NCBI GenBank assembly: GCA_934098515.1
Contig: CAKOOK010000016.1
Span: 1 to 29,067, forward strand
Reading direction: 5' to 3'
Length of the DNA: 29,067 nt
From: an uncultured Bacilli bacterium
Lineage (GTDB): Bacteria; Bacillota_I; Bacilli_A; RF39; UBA660
Part shown: in pieces, positions 15,022 through 23,344 of the stretch
Layout: each line of letters opens with the position of its first letter
Numbering within the stretch: position 1 is the stretch's first letter
Made by a program: the position numbers and the translations under genes
Notes under the pieces: generated by a model
What the model was told of the DNA's origin: nothing
What the model saw: the letters and a program-made list of their open reading frames with translations, nothing else
The model's database searches: none

Positions 15022-15193
15022 CCCACTTAGCAGTACTTTCGATATTGTAATATGGAAATGGACTGTAGCAAGCAAAGCGCGCGGCTACACAACGTGTAGG
15101 AAAGTCCTTTGAAATATTACCATTTATTACACTATATTACTAATGTCCCTTAACGACTCGTTAAAGTAGGAATAAATTCCAATCACTACTGCA
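15022..15193 (-). ncRNA. Candidate retron msr-msd RNA
   Basis: Read on the minus strand, starting ~7 nt after the -10. Outer repeat a1 GCAGTA (15192-15187) pairs with a2 TACTGC (15035-15030), with a G just after a1 as possible branch point. Two msr-type hairpins follow: GGAA-TTTA-TTCC (15180-15169) and CTTTAACG-AGT-CGTTAAGG (15166-15148). A long msd-type stem then forms: GTAATAT (15120-15114) with ATATTAC (15053-15047), AAA with TTT, and GGACT (15107-15103) with AGTCC (15064-15060). The tip is GC-rich and contains CTACAC-GTT-GTGTAG. There is no open frame. Position and order (promoter, msr, msd, RT) match known retrons. The a1/a2 arm is short at 6 bp, so its exact limits are uncertain. Confidence 0.7.
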
Positions 15194-15198
15194 CTCAT

Positions 15199-15207
15199 AT
15201 TATATCA
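15199..15207 (-). promoter_or_regulatory. Extended -10 promoter of the retron
   Basis: TGATATAAT on the minus strand, directly after the T run of the preceding terminator. The -35 would fall inside that terminator and is poor, so the TG extension likely matters. Confidence 0.6.
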
Positions 15208-15208
15208 C

Positions 15209-15235
15209 AAAAAAAGTAACCCTTGCGAATTACTT
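15209..15235 (-). terminator. Terminator containing the stop codon of the dehydrogenase gene
   Basis: AAGTAATTC-GCAA-GGGTTACTT (9 bp, two G-U, GNRA-type loop) followed by TTTTT on the minus strand. The TAA stop (15232-15230) is part of the stem. It insulates the retron promoter from the upstream gene. Confidence 0.85.
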
Positions 15236-16174
15236 ATCATACTTATAAAATCCTTCACCAGAAGCCTTACCAAGTTTACCAGCATCAATATATTCCTTTA
15301 AAACTTTAGCCATTCCCTTAAAATTATAAGGTGCTAGAAAAGAAGGAACCTTTAAATACATCGCAACAACGTTATAAGCCGTCTCTAAACCAATAGTATC
15401 AAGTATCTGAAATGGACCTTTAGGAGCCCCAGTACCAAGTAGCCATGCTTTATCAATACTCTCAAAATCAGAAACCCCATTAACATACAAATCTAATCCT
15501 GAAAAAAGTAGGGGAATAAGCATTGAATTAAGAAGATATCCAGACTTTTCCTTCTTTAATGGTAGAGCAATCATTCTAATACCTTTAGCAAACTCCATAA
15601 CCTCATTAAAATATTCATCTTCAGTCTTTGGCTGTACCATAACCTCAGCAGTATTATTCTTCCAAATAGAATTAGCAAAATGTAAAGCTAAAAACTTATC
15701 AGGTCTACCAGTATATTTAGCTAGTTTACTAGGAAGCATTGTTGAGGAATTAGTAACTACAATTGTCTTCTCTGGAAGAAGAGGAGACATCTTTAAATAT
15801 AAATCTTTCTTAGCTTCAAAATCTTCTGCCATTGACTCAATAACTAAGTCTGCATCCTCTAAAGCTTTCTTCATATCAAGTTCTAACTTAATCTTATCAC
15901 TTAATCCCATCACTTTATTAATTAGTTCATCTTTATTAAAACTGTCTGCATCAGCAATGCCTCTACACCAATTATTAAAAGACTTTCCCTCTGGCATGGC
16001 CATCAAATTTATCGCATCTATATAAGATTTCTTAACCCATTCAAGTTTAGCTTTAGTTCTCTCTATACTTCCTTCGCTTCTAAGCCACACTGTAACGTTA
16101 TAGTCACAAAATGCTATTTGAAAAGCAATTTGGCTTCCAAGAACGCCACCACCCATTATTACAATATTTTTCAT
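15230..16174 (-). CDS. 3-hydroxyacyl-CoA dehydrogenase, 314 aa
   Basis: NAD-dependent oxidation of 3-hydroxyacyl-CoA to 3-ketoacyl-CoA, or the reverse. The N-terminal Rossmann fold has IVIMGGGVLGSQIA (GxGxxG-type loop at 8-13), then DADLVIESMAED and TIVVTNSSTMLPSKLA (the family's NTSS-like element). LALHFANSIW holds the catalytic His and the following Asn in the HF-N pattern. The C-terminal all-helical 3HCDH domain contains SGYLLNS and GAPKGPFQILD. The length is typical for the single-function 3-hydroxybutyryl-CoA dehydrogenase type. GGAGGTAATGA precedes ATG 16174. It lies 47 bp after the acyl-CoA synthetase gene on the same strand, so the two form an operon. No thiolase or crotonase is in view. 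Confidence 0.87.
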   Translation of the reverse strand: MKNIVIMGGGVLGSQIAFQIAFCDYNVTVWLRSEGSIERTKAKLEWVKKSYIDAINLMAMPEGKSFNNWCRGIADADSFNKDELINKVMGLSDKIKLELDMKKALEDADLVIESMAEDFEAKKDLYLKMSPLLPEKTIVVTNSSTMLPSKLAKYTGRPDKFLALHFANSIWKNNTAEVMVQPKTEDEYFNEVMEFAKGIRMIALPLKKEKSGYLLNSMLIPLLFSGLDLYVNGVSDFESIDKAWLLGTGAPKGPFQILDTIGLETAYNVVAMYLKVPSFLAPYNFKGMAKVLKEYIDAGKLGKASGEGFYKYDK

Positions 16175-16221
16175 TCATTACCTCCAAATTTTTATATCAG
16201 ATAAATTATAACACGAATACC

Positions 16222-17898
16222 TTACTTTTGTACTTCTTTTTCTAATTCTTTATAGTTTATTTTACCAATCATTGTCTTTGGCAGTTCATCCTTTATAATA
16301 AATTTATAAGGAATCATATACTTACTTAAGTTTTCTTCACAGTACTTTCTTAAAATACCGACAATATTATACTCTCCAGAATATTCCTCATTAATAACCA
16401 CAAATGCAATTGGCACTTGTACTTTATAAGGATGCTTCATTCCAACTACACCTGCATTCTTAACTGCAGGATGCTTCATTAAAACTTCCTCTATATAATT
16501 AGGATAAACATTATAACCAGAAACTATTAACATTCTCTTAAGTCTTTGAACGTAAAATAAAACTTCATCCTCATCAAGATAACCTAAATCTCCTGTTTTA
16601 ATCCATCTCATCTTGCCATCATTAAATATCAAATTATCAGTTTCTTTCTTATTATTTAAATACTCCTTCATCATACCAGGCCCAGAAATTAAAATCTCTC
16701 CAACTTCACCATTTTTAAGTTTCTTATTTGTGTTAGGATCCACAATCATAATCTTATTACCAGGCAAACATGTTCCAACAGACCCCAACTTATCACTGCC
16801 AAAATAACCAAATGTAGCTGGCCCAGTAGTTTCTGTCATACCATACCCTTGTATAATTGTAGCACTGCAATCATGTTCTTTAAGAAATTTATTTACTTCC
16901 TCATTCTTCTTTGCAGAAAGACTATCTCCACCGCTTACAACATACTTTATATTATTTAAACTAGTATTTATCATATAAGGATTATTTACTAATGCCTCAA
17001 ATAAAGTCGGAACCCCAGCAATAACACTAGGATTATATCTTTTTATTAACTTATCAAATCTTTGAGCATTAAACTGTGGTATCAATGTAATCATGGCACC
17101 TAACGCAAGTGGAGCGCATACACATACAACTAGTCCAAAACAGTGAAATATTGGAAGTATAGACAAAAAGTTATCTTCATCCCCAATGTCTGGGAAAACT
17201 ATTCTAGCTTGAGAGATTATTGAATTAATATTGCCATTAGTTAATACTATATTTTTAGGACTTCCTGTTGTACCACCACTATGAAGATATAGTGCAGCAT
17301 CGTCTCTCACACCATCATCACGAATCTCTTTATTATAATTTTTTTCCTTAAGAAGAAAATTCTTCCAATCAGTAAATAACTCATCACTAGTAAAATTAAT
17401 CTTAACATCATTACTAAACCAGTATCCAAGACTAAGAAGACTCGGCATGGATTCACCAGCAGACACAATAATTACCTTATATAAACTAGTTTCACTTATA
17501 AAACTTTTAACCTTCTCATAATTAAAATTGATTACAAGAGCAAAAACAGAGTTTGTATCAATGATTGTTCTTTTTAACTCTTCTTTAGAAGATAACGGAT
17601 GCACTAAATTAACAATAGCGCCAATTTTATTAGCAGCATAAATCATAATAATTGCTTCAGGCGTATTTGGCATGCACACTGTAATTACATCACCTTTTCG
17701 TACACCGAAACTAACCAGTGACTTAGCACATACATCTATCTTTTTAAATAAATCACTAAACGTCATCTTATATCCAAAATAATTAATCGCATAGTTTTCC
17801 AATACAACGGTTTTACTTGAATGCAATCCTTCATATATAGATATATCTTCACACTCTATTTTTTGATTTCTAACATCTTTAAAATTTAACTTTTTCAT
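16222..17898 (-). CDS. Acyl-CoA synthetase (AMP-binding), 558 aa
   Basis: Activates a carboxylic acid, probably a fatty acid, to acyl-AMP and then acyl-CoA. ANL-superfamily motifs: P-loop LHSGGTTGSPKNIVLTN (the usual PKG is PKN here), GYGMTETTGP (A5), the TGDLGYLDEDEV aspartate region, RLKRMLIVSGYNVYP (hinge and A8), and the C-terminal lysine motif PKTMIGKINYKEL. It starts at 17898 after AAAGGAG. It is the first gene of the operon with the 3-hydroxyacyl-CoA dehydrogenase and divergent from a TetR regulator across an operator-rich gap. The protein at 20933 is a paralogue with the same architecture. Chain-length preference cannot be read from sequence. Confidence 0.9.
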   Translation of the reverse strand: MKKLNFKDVRNQKIECEDISIYEGLHSSKTVVLENYAINYFGYKMTFSDLFKKIDVCAKSLVSFGVRKGDVITVCMPNTPEAIIMIYAANKIGAIVNLVHPLSSKEELKRTIIDTNSVFALVINFNYEKVKSFISETSLYKVIIVSAGESMPSLLSLGYWFSNDVKINFTSDELFTDWKNFLLKEKNYNKEIRDDGVRDDAALYLHSGGTTGSPKNIVLTNGNINSIISQARIVFPDIGDEDNFLSILPIFHCFGLVVCVCAPLALGAMITLIPQFNAQRFDKLIKRYNPSVIAGVPTLFEALVNNPYMINTSLNNIKYVVSGGDSLSAKKNEEVNKFLKEHDCSATIIQGYGMTETTGPATFGYFGSDKLGSVGTCLPGNKIMIVDPNTNKKLKNGEVGEILISGPGMMKEYLNNKKETDNLIFNDGKMRWIKTGDLGYLDEDEVLFYVQRLKRMLIVSGYNVYPNYIEEVLMKHPAVKNAGVVGMKHPYKVQVPIAFVVINEEYSGEYNIVGILRKYCEENLSKYMIPYKFIIKDELPKTMIGKINYKELEKEVQK

Positions 17899-17913
17899 AT
17901 TTCTCCTTTATTA

Positions 17914-18011
17914 AACAATTGTTGCAAAAATAACAAATATATTATAAAATACTATTGAAACAAAAAGCAATAAGCAAATATACACATATTGTTATTTTTT
18001 AAACAAATGTT
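17914..18011. promoter_or_regulatory. Divergent control region with repeated AACAAnTGTT half-sites
   Basis: Perfect palindrome AACAATTGTT at 17914-17923; an outer inverted pair ATAACAAATAT (17930-17940) and ATATTGTTAT (17986-17995); and AACAAATGTT at 18002-18011. All share the AACAA/TTGTT half. They cover both divergent promoters, as expected for the adjacent TetR protein. Confidence 0.6.
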
Positions 18012-18040
18012 ACTTATTATGTTTAAAAAAAGGAGAATTT

Positions 18041-18598
18041 ATGGATAGAAGAATAAAATATACTAAAAACATTATCAAAACCACATTTTTAAAAAAATTA
18101 GAAGAGAAAGAAATAAACAAAATAACTGTCAGCGAAATCTGTAAGGATGCTGACGTCAATCGCGCTACCTTTTATAGATACTACTTAGATGTTTATGACC
18201 TACTAGACAGCATCGAAGCAGAATTCGTAGATAACTTAAGACTAATATTTAAAGAAGAAAACTATACAGTATACTCATTTGCATTAAAAGTTTTAAATAT
18301 TTTTCTTGAAAACAAACAAATTTTAAAAGTTATTTTCAAATCAAGAAGCAACATTAATTTTATGCAAGAATTCTTAGAGACGGCTTATGAAAAATGCCAA
18401 AATAAATGGAAAAGTATAGACTCTAATCTTAATGACGAACAAATAGAATTGGGAGCAATTTACATTTTTAACGGATCATTAGGAATAATAAATTACTGGG
18501 TTCAAAATGACTTCACATCAAAACCAGAAGATATTGCTGAAATAATATCTGAATTAAGTTACAATGGTATCAAAAAATACATTTATAAGAATATGTAA
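18041..18598 (+). CDS. TetR-family transcriptional regulator, 185 aa
   Basis: The N-terminal TetR helix-turn-helix occupies ~8-55: the motif KITVSEICKDADVNRATFYRYY matches the family's T-V-x-x-I...A-x-V-x-R-x-T-F-Y-x-Y-F pattern. The C-terminal helical ligand/dimer domain (~75-185) includes a segment, GSLGIINYWVQNDF, typical of the TetR_C_8/DhaS-like subgroup. Start ATG 18041 follows AAAGGAGAA. Divergent from the acyl-CoA synthetase/dehydrogenase operon with repeated AACAA half-sites between them, it is most simply a repressor of fatty acid or acyl-CoA use that responds to an acyl ligand. The ligand is an inference. Confidence 0.87.
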   Translation: MDRRIKYTKNIIKTTFLKKLEEKEINKITVSEICKDADVNRATFYRYYLDVYDLLDSIEAEFVDNLRLIFKEENYTVYSFALKVLNIFLENKQILKVIFKSRSNINFMQEFLETAYEKCQNKWKSIDSNLNDEQIELGAIYIFNGSLGIINYWVQNDFTSKPEDIAEIISELSYNGIKKYIYKNM

Positions 18599-18649
18599 AT
18601 TGTAAAAAATAAAATTATATGCTAAAGTTAATATAGTAAAATAGTAAAC

Positions 18650-19015
18650 TTAAAGAGCAGGAGAACCAGTAAAATTCCTTTGCTTCTTCTGAAAATAGAT
18701 TAAACAAATAACTCCAGAAATTAAGAAGATGCTTCCTAATACTTTAACCTCATATAATGACTTCTTATCAGAACTTGCTTTATTAAGCTGTTTAAAATTA
18801 CGATTAAAAAAATATAAATAAATAAAAAAAGTCATCGTAAGTGTAAGGTCAAAAATTGTATTAGCTTCATTTTTATAACTAACATCATTACGTTCTATGT
18901 AGAAAATTTCATCATTATCACCAAGAATATTCAAAATGCATAACCCTGCAAAGACAATCCAAATAACATTTTCAAAATGCAAACGTTTAAGTTCACTATT
19001 TTCATTACTATCCAT
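18650..19015 (-). CDS. Three-helix membrane protein, 121 aa
   Basis: Hydrophobic helices at ~17-33, ~53-70 and ~92-109, with charged loops (EIFYIERNDVSYKNEAN between the first two). No family recognised. There is no Shine-Dalgarno site. TATAAT (19026-19021 on this strand) is only 5 nt from ATG 19015, so the transcript would begin at or next to the start codon and be leaderless. It is convergent with the TetR gene and divergent from plsC. Confidence 0.6.
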   Translation of the reverse strand: MDSNENSELKRLHFENVIWIVFAGLCILNILGDNDEIFYIERNDVSYKNEANTIFDLTLTMTFFIYLYFFNRNFKQLNKASSDKKSLYEVKVLGSIFLISGVICLIYFQKKQRNFTGSPAL

Positions 19016-19047
19016 ATTAGATTATATTATTAATAAAACTAAAAATA

Positions 19048-19056
19048 TGCTATAAT
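19048..19056 (+). promoter_or_regulatory. Extended -10 promoter of the plsC operon
   Basis: TGCTATAAT, 20 nt before the start codon at 19077, with the ribosome site CAGGTGAT between them. Confidence 0.55.
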
Positions 19057-19076
19057 TTACAGAAACAGGTGATTCT

Positions 19077-19808
19077 ATGAAGAAGTATAATTATGAAAAT
19101 CTAAAAGAAGATGAACATGTTGTTCCATCACTAGGTATATTACCAATAAAAATAAGCGAAGATTACAACTATATTCCTAAAAACATTATATTTAATCTTA
19201 TAAGTGATATTTTAATAATTCCCATTGTCATAATCTTGGCAGTAATCACTAAAATATTTCTAGGATTTAAAGTAACTGGCAAAGAAAACCTTGTAAAAGG
19301 CAGAAGTTCAGTAACCATCTCCAATCATATTCATTACATAGATTGCGCTCTAATTGGCCTTATAAACTTTCCCGAAAGAACTTACTTTCCAACCATTGTA
19401 GAAAACTTTAAAATCCCCTTTATAAGACATTTAATTAAAATTCTACATGCAATTCCCATTCCTAAAGCAAAAATAGGTAAAGAAAAGTTTTATACAGATA
19501 TTATTGAAGAATTAGAAAATAAAGAAGTAGCTCTTCACATGTATCCAGAGGGTTCTCTCTGGCCATACTATGAAAAAGTACGTAACTTTAAATATGGTGC
19601 TTTTAAAATAGCAACTCTAGCAAATGCTCCAGTAGTCCCAATAAAATTTGCTCTGGAAAAACCTACTGGCATTTACGGACTATACAAAAGGAAACCATGC
19701 TTGCATGCATACATCTTACCGGCAATCTATCCAGACGAAAACCTTGAAATAAAAGATAGAATAGCAGACTTAAAAGAAAATGCTGAAAGAATAATGAAGG
19801 AGAGTTAA
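19077..19808 (+). CDS. plsC: 1-acyl-sn-glycerol-3-phosphate acyltransferase
   Basis: Makes phosphatidic acid by acylating position 2 of lysophosphatidate, or a related lipid acyltransfer. The acyltransferase motifs are clear: NHIHYID (83-89, NHxxxxD catalytic pair), FKIPFIRHLI, YPEGSLWP (156-163, EGS phosphate-binding) and PVVPIKF. A transmembrane helix lies at ~39-62. At 243 aa it has the normal family length. The stop directly abuts the next ATG (19809), whose ribosome site GAAGGAGAG lies inside this gene, so the two are translationally coupled. Together with the glycosyltransferase and the acyl-CoA synthetase downstream it forms a membrane-lipid operon. Confidence 0.88.
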   Translation: MKKYNYENLKEDEHVVPSLGILPIKISEDYNYIPKNIIFNLISDILIIPIVIILAVITKIFLGFKVTGKENLVKGRSSVTISNHIHYIDCALIGLINFPERTYFPTIVENFKIPFIRHLIKILHAIPIPKAKIGKEKFYTDIIEELENKEVALHMYPEGSLWPYYEKVRNFKYGAFKIATLANAPVVPIKFALEKPTGIYGLYKRKPCLHAYILPAIYPDENLEIKDRIADLKENAERIMKES

Positions 19809-20894
19809 ATGAAAGTATTAATTTTATCATGTAGTACTGGTGGAGGACATAACTCATGCGCTAGGTACATTGAAGAAGAACTAAAAGCAAATAATATAGA
19901 ATGCGAATTCAAAGACTTTTTTGACATTGTAAGCCCTAAAGGTAAAGAATTATCATCAAAATTATATCTAGCATCATTAAAAGGTAATGGTAAAATTTTT
20001 AAAGGTGTCTACTCACTAGGAGAAGCCTACAGTAACACAGGCATTACAAGCCCAGTATATTTAGTAAACAAATTACACAAGCGTTCTTTATTAAATTATA
20101 TAAAAGAAAATAATTTTACTCTTGTAATTACAACCCATCTATTTCCAGCTTTAACGCTTACTGCAATTAACAAAACTGAAAAGCCGCCAATTAATTTTAT
20201 TACTATAGCAACTGACTATGAGCCGTGTCCATTCATGGAAGAAAGCAAGCCAAACATGTTAATAATTCAAAAAGGTTTAGAAGAAAAATTTATCAAAAAG
20301 GGCAATGCAAAAGAAACGCTAATACCAATAGGTATCCCGATTTCCACACGTTTTACACAATCAGTTAAGAATATAAGAGAGGGACTAAACTTAAATGAAA
20401 AAGACAAAGTTGTTCTAATTATGCTTGGTAGCATGGGCTTTGGCAAAATTTTAGAACTATTAAAAGACTTAGAAAATGAAAAATACAAAATTATAACTAT
20501 CTGTGGTAGTAACAAAAAACTATTATCAGAAATTAAAAATGCAAATTTTAAAAATGTTATTCCTCTTGGATTTATTAAAAGCATAAATGACTATATCTAT
20601 TCATCAGACATCATCGTATCAAAACCAGGTGGTCTATCAACAACTGAAATAGCTGCTATGCGTAAACCTTTAATTCATATCTTTCCAATACCAGGAATCG
20701 AAACTTATAACACTAACTTTTTCGAAAGCCATCATATGAGCATTAAATGCATGAAAAATGAAGAAATCAAAGAAGCAATTAACACTCTATTTAAAAATCA
20801 AAATTTGCAAAATGAAATAATTGAAAATCAAAAAAAATATATTAATAATTATTCAGCACGTGATTTAGTGGAATTAATCAAAGAAAATTTCTAA
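19809..20894 (+). CDS. Diacylglycerol glycosyltransferase (MGDG synthase/UgtP type)
   Basis: A GT-B fold enzyme of family GT28. The N-terminal lipid-binding domain begins KVLILSCSTGGGHNSCA, the hallmark of monogalactosyl/monoglucosyl-diacylglycerol synthases. The C-terminal nucleotide-sugar domain has VVLIMLGSMGFGK, NVIPLGFIKSINDYIYSSD and SKPGGLSTTEIAA (sugar-nucleotide binding). 361 aa is typical. It would transfer glucose or galactose from UDP-sugar to diacylglycerol at the membrane, giving glycolipid and possibly a lipoteichoic-acid anchor. It is directly coupled to plsC, which supplies the lipid precursor. Donor sugar not determinable. Confidence 0.87.
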   Translation: MKVLILSCSTGGGHNSCARYIEEELKANNIECEFKDFFDIVSPKGKELSSKLYLASLKGNGKIFKGVYSLGEAYSNTGITSPVYLVNKLHKRSLLNYIKENNFTLVITTHLFPALTLTAINKTEKPPINFITIATDYEPCPFMEESKPNMLIIQKGLEEKFIKKGNAKETLIPIGIPISTRFTQSVKNIREGLNLNEKDKVVLIMLGSMGFGKILELLKDLENEKYKIITICGSNKKLLSEIKNANFKNVIPLGFIKSINDYIYSSDIIVSKPGGLSTTEIAAMRKPLIHIFPIPGIETYNTNFFESHHMSIKCMKNEEIKEAINTLFKNQNLQNEIIENQKKYINNYSARDLVELIKENF

Positions 20895-20932
20895 ACTTTA
20901 TGTTATAATTATTAAGATGAAAGGAATATAAA

Positions 20933-22657
20933 ATGGGAAAAGTAAACGACTACATTTCTAAAATGTTAAAATATATAAAAAACGAGATTGGTGAAAATAA
21001 AGAAAAACCATGGATCAAATATTATACAAGAACTCCTGAAAGTCTAAATTACTATCAAGGGAGCATGTATGATTATGTAAAAGAATCAGCAATCAAAAAT
21101 GAAAAACGCACAGCATATACTTACTATGGATTAGGTGTATCATATAGAGGATTTCTAAGAAGAGTAGACCGCATAGCAGCCGCTCTAACCCAGTTTAACA
21201 TTGTTGAAAATGAGTGTGTAACCATCTGCATGCCAAACACTCCAGAAAGCATTGCTCTAATATACGCAATCAATAAAATAGGTGCAATTGCCAATATAAT
21301 CCATCCACTATCTTCAACAAAAGACATTAAAAGAGCTCTTGATGAAACGAACAGTGGTGTATTATTCTGTTCTGACTCATCTATGCAAAACGCCAGGGAT
21401 ATAAAAGTAAAACACTTCATCTTGGTACCAAATTCAACTAGTTTAATAAAATTCAAAAAAATGATTTACAATATTAAAGAATCTGGAAATTTAAAATTGG
21501 GAAAAAATATGATATCTTGGTCAGACTTCATTTCATACAAAACACTAAACGACCCATACAAAAAAAGAAAGGCAAATGACCCAGCAGCAATTATCTATAG
21601 TGGTGGAACAACTGGCAAACCAAAGGGAATTATCCTATCGAACTTAAACTTTAATGCCATGGCTCTTCAAACAATGAACGTTTGTGATGGTTTAAATCCA
21701 GGTAGCAGTGTTCTAGCAGCACTTCCAATATTTCATGTGTTTGGCCTAGCACTATGTATTCACACAACGTTAATATGTGGAATGACTGCAATCTTAGTAC
21801 CTAAAATAAACACTAAAAAAATAAATAGTGAACTAAAAAAATACAAACCAAATATCTACCCAGCCGTTCCTTCACTCTTAACAATGTCACTTAAAGGAGT
21901 AGATCCTGGAAGTTCCGGTTTAAAAGACATTAAAACTGTTGTAGTTGGTGGCGACTATCTATCACCTCAAACTAAAGCAGAATTTGAAAAATTTTTAAAA
22001 GACCACGGAAGCAATGGAGTAGTTAAGGTAGGGTATGGTCTATCAGAAGCATCAGGATTCTGCTGTTCAACTGCTCCAATCGAAGAAAAATATGTTCAAA
22101 ACGGAACCCTTGGAGTACCTAATCCAGACATTCTAGTAAAAGCCTTTGAACCAAACAGCGACATTGAAAAAAGCTATAATGATGTTGGTGAAATTTGCGT
22201 AACTGGTCCAACTATTTTCATGGGATATATTAACGAAGATAAAGAAACCAAGAATACCCTAGTAAAACACACAGATGGTAAAATATGGCTTCACACAGGT
22301 GACCTAGGATACATAGATAAAAACGGTTTCGTATATTACACATCAAGACTAAAACGTATGATTATTAGCAATGGTTACAACATTTACCCAATAGAGTTAG
22401 AAGAAATTATAAAAAAATGCAAATATGTAGAAGACTGCACTGTAGTTGCTGTTCCTCACAAAATTAAAAGTCAAACACCAAAAGCTGTCATTGTCCTAAA
22501 AAAAGACGTTGAAGATACATTAGCCGTTAGAAGTGAAATCAGAAAGTACTGTATGGACAACATTGCAAGATACGCTATACCAACAGAATTTGAATATCGC
22601 AAAGACATTCCCAAGACTGCTATAGGTAAAGTTGCATATAGGGACCTTCAAAAGTAG
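20933..22657 (+). CDS. Second acyl-CoA synthetase (AMP-binding), 574 aa
   Basis: An ANL-superfamily ligase paralogous to the gene at 16222. P-loop IYSGGTTGKPKGIILSN (canonical PKG here), LPIFHVFGLALCI, VGYGLSEASGFCC (A5), HTGDLGYIDKNGFVYY, RLKRMIISNGYNIYP and the C-terminal catalytic lysine in PKTAIGKVAYRDL. The N-terminus is ~16 residues longer than the paralogue and opens with an amphipathic Lys-rich helix. The start has AAAGGAATA upstream. Located after plsC and the glycosyltransferase, it probably loads exogenous fatty acids for glycerolipid synthesis, whereas the 16222 copy is paired with a 3-hydroxyacyl-CoA dehydrogenase. Confidence 0.9.
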   Translation: MGKVNDYISKMLKYIKNEIGENKEKPWIKYYTRTPESLNYYQGSMYDYVKESAIKNEKRTAYTYYGLGVSYRGFLRRVDRIAAALTQFNIVENECVTICMPNTPESIALIYAINKIGAIANIIHPLSSTKDIKRALDETNSGVLFCSDSSMQNARDIKVKHFILVPNSTSLIKFKKMIYNIKESGNLKLGKNMISWSDFISYKTLNDPYKKRKANDPAAIIYSGGTTGKPKGIILSNLNFNAMALQTMNVCDGLNPGSSVLAALPIFHVFGLALCIHTTLICGMTAILVPKINTKKINSELKKYKPNIYPAVPSLLTMSLKGVDPGSSGLKDIKTVVVGGDYLSPQTKAEFEKFLKDHGSNGVVKVGYGLSEASGFCCSTAPIEEKYVQNGTLGVPNPDILVKAFEPNSDIEKSYNDVGEICVTGPTIFMGYINEDKETKNTLVKHTDGKIWLHTGDLGYIDKNGFVYYTSRLKRMIISNGYNIYPIELEEIIKKCKYVEDCTVVAVPHKIKSQTPKAVIVLKKDVEDTLAVRSEIRKYCMDNIARYAIPTEFEYRKDIPKTAIGKVAYRDLQK

Positions 22658-22666
22658 GAAACATCT

Positions 22667-23344
22667 ATGGACGAAGAAAAAGTAAGCAAATTAATAAAAG
22701 AATCAAGAAAAAAATTAAATTTAACTCAGGAAAAATTTGCTCAAAAATATAATGTAACCCCGCAAGCAGTATCAAAGTGGGAAAATGGTAAAAATCTTCC
22801 AGATATAACAACCCTAAAAGAGATATGCAAAGACAGTAATACATCTATAGACAGCTTGCTATTAGGAAAGAAAAATAATCACATACTTCTGATAATTATA
22901 GCAATATTGATTATAGTCGCCATCGCAATCATTTCATTAATAAACAATAAAAACACTTCATTTGAATTTAAAGTAGTAGAATCAAATTGTGAAAATTTCA
23001 AAACTAATGGGACTCTTGCTTATGATCAAAAAACTAGTCATCTTCACTTATCCGGAATATCATATTGTGGTCCAAATGCCAAAACAAGATATAATAAAAT
23101 AACTTGCACGCTTTACGAAACAGAAGATAAAATAAACAAGGAACTAGAAAACATAACATATAATAAAATGCCAATTACTTTAGAAGAATTCTTAAGCACC
23201 GCCGAATTTGACCTTGACAATTTCTCTGAAAACTGTCAAAAATATAAAGAAAACTCTCTATACTTAGAAATCAAAGGTTCAAATAATGGTAAAGAGGACA
23301 TATACAAAATACCTCTAACAATCAAAGATAACTGCAAAAGCTAG
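22667..23344 (+). CDS. Membrane-anchored XRE regulator, 225 aa
   Basis: The N-terminal XRE domain (~4-62; LNLTQEKFAQKYNVTPQAVS then KWENGKNLPD) is of the type common in Bacillota. A single transmembrane helix lies at ~72-93 (ILLIIIAILIIVAIAIISL). The C-terminal ~130-residue external domain has five cysteines (CENF, YCGP, TCTL, NCQK and the terminal NCKS) that could form disulfides. This one-component layout couples a surface domain to DNA binding, but no ligand is evident. The start overlaps the preceding gene's ribosome region (stop and AGGAAAC within 10 bp), so it belongs to the same operon and may sense envelope or lipid state. Confidence 0.77.
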   Translation: MDEEKVSKLIKESRKKLNLTQEKFAQKYNVTPQAVSKWENGKNLPDITTLKEICKDSNTSIDSLLLGKKNNHILLIIIAILIIVAIAIISLINNKNTSFEFKVVESNCENFKTNGTLAYDQKTSHLHLSGISYCGPNAKTRYNKITCTLYETEDKINKELENITYNKMPITLEEFLSTAEFDLDNFSENCQKYKENSLYLEIKGSNNGKEDIYKIPLTIKDNCKS

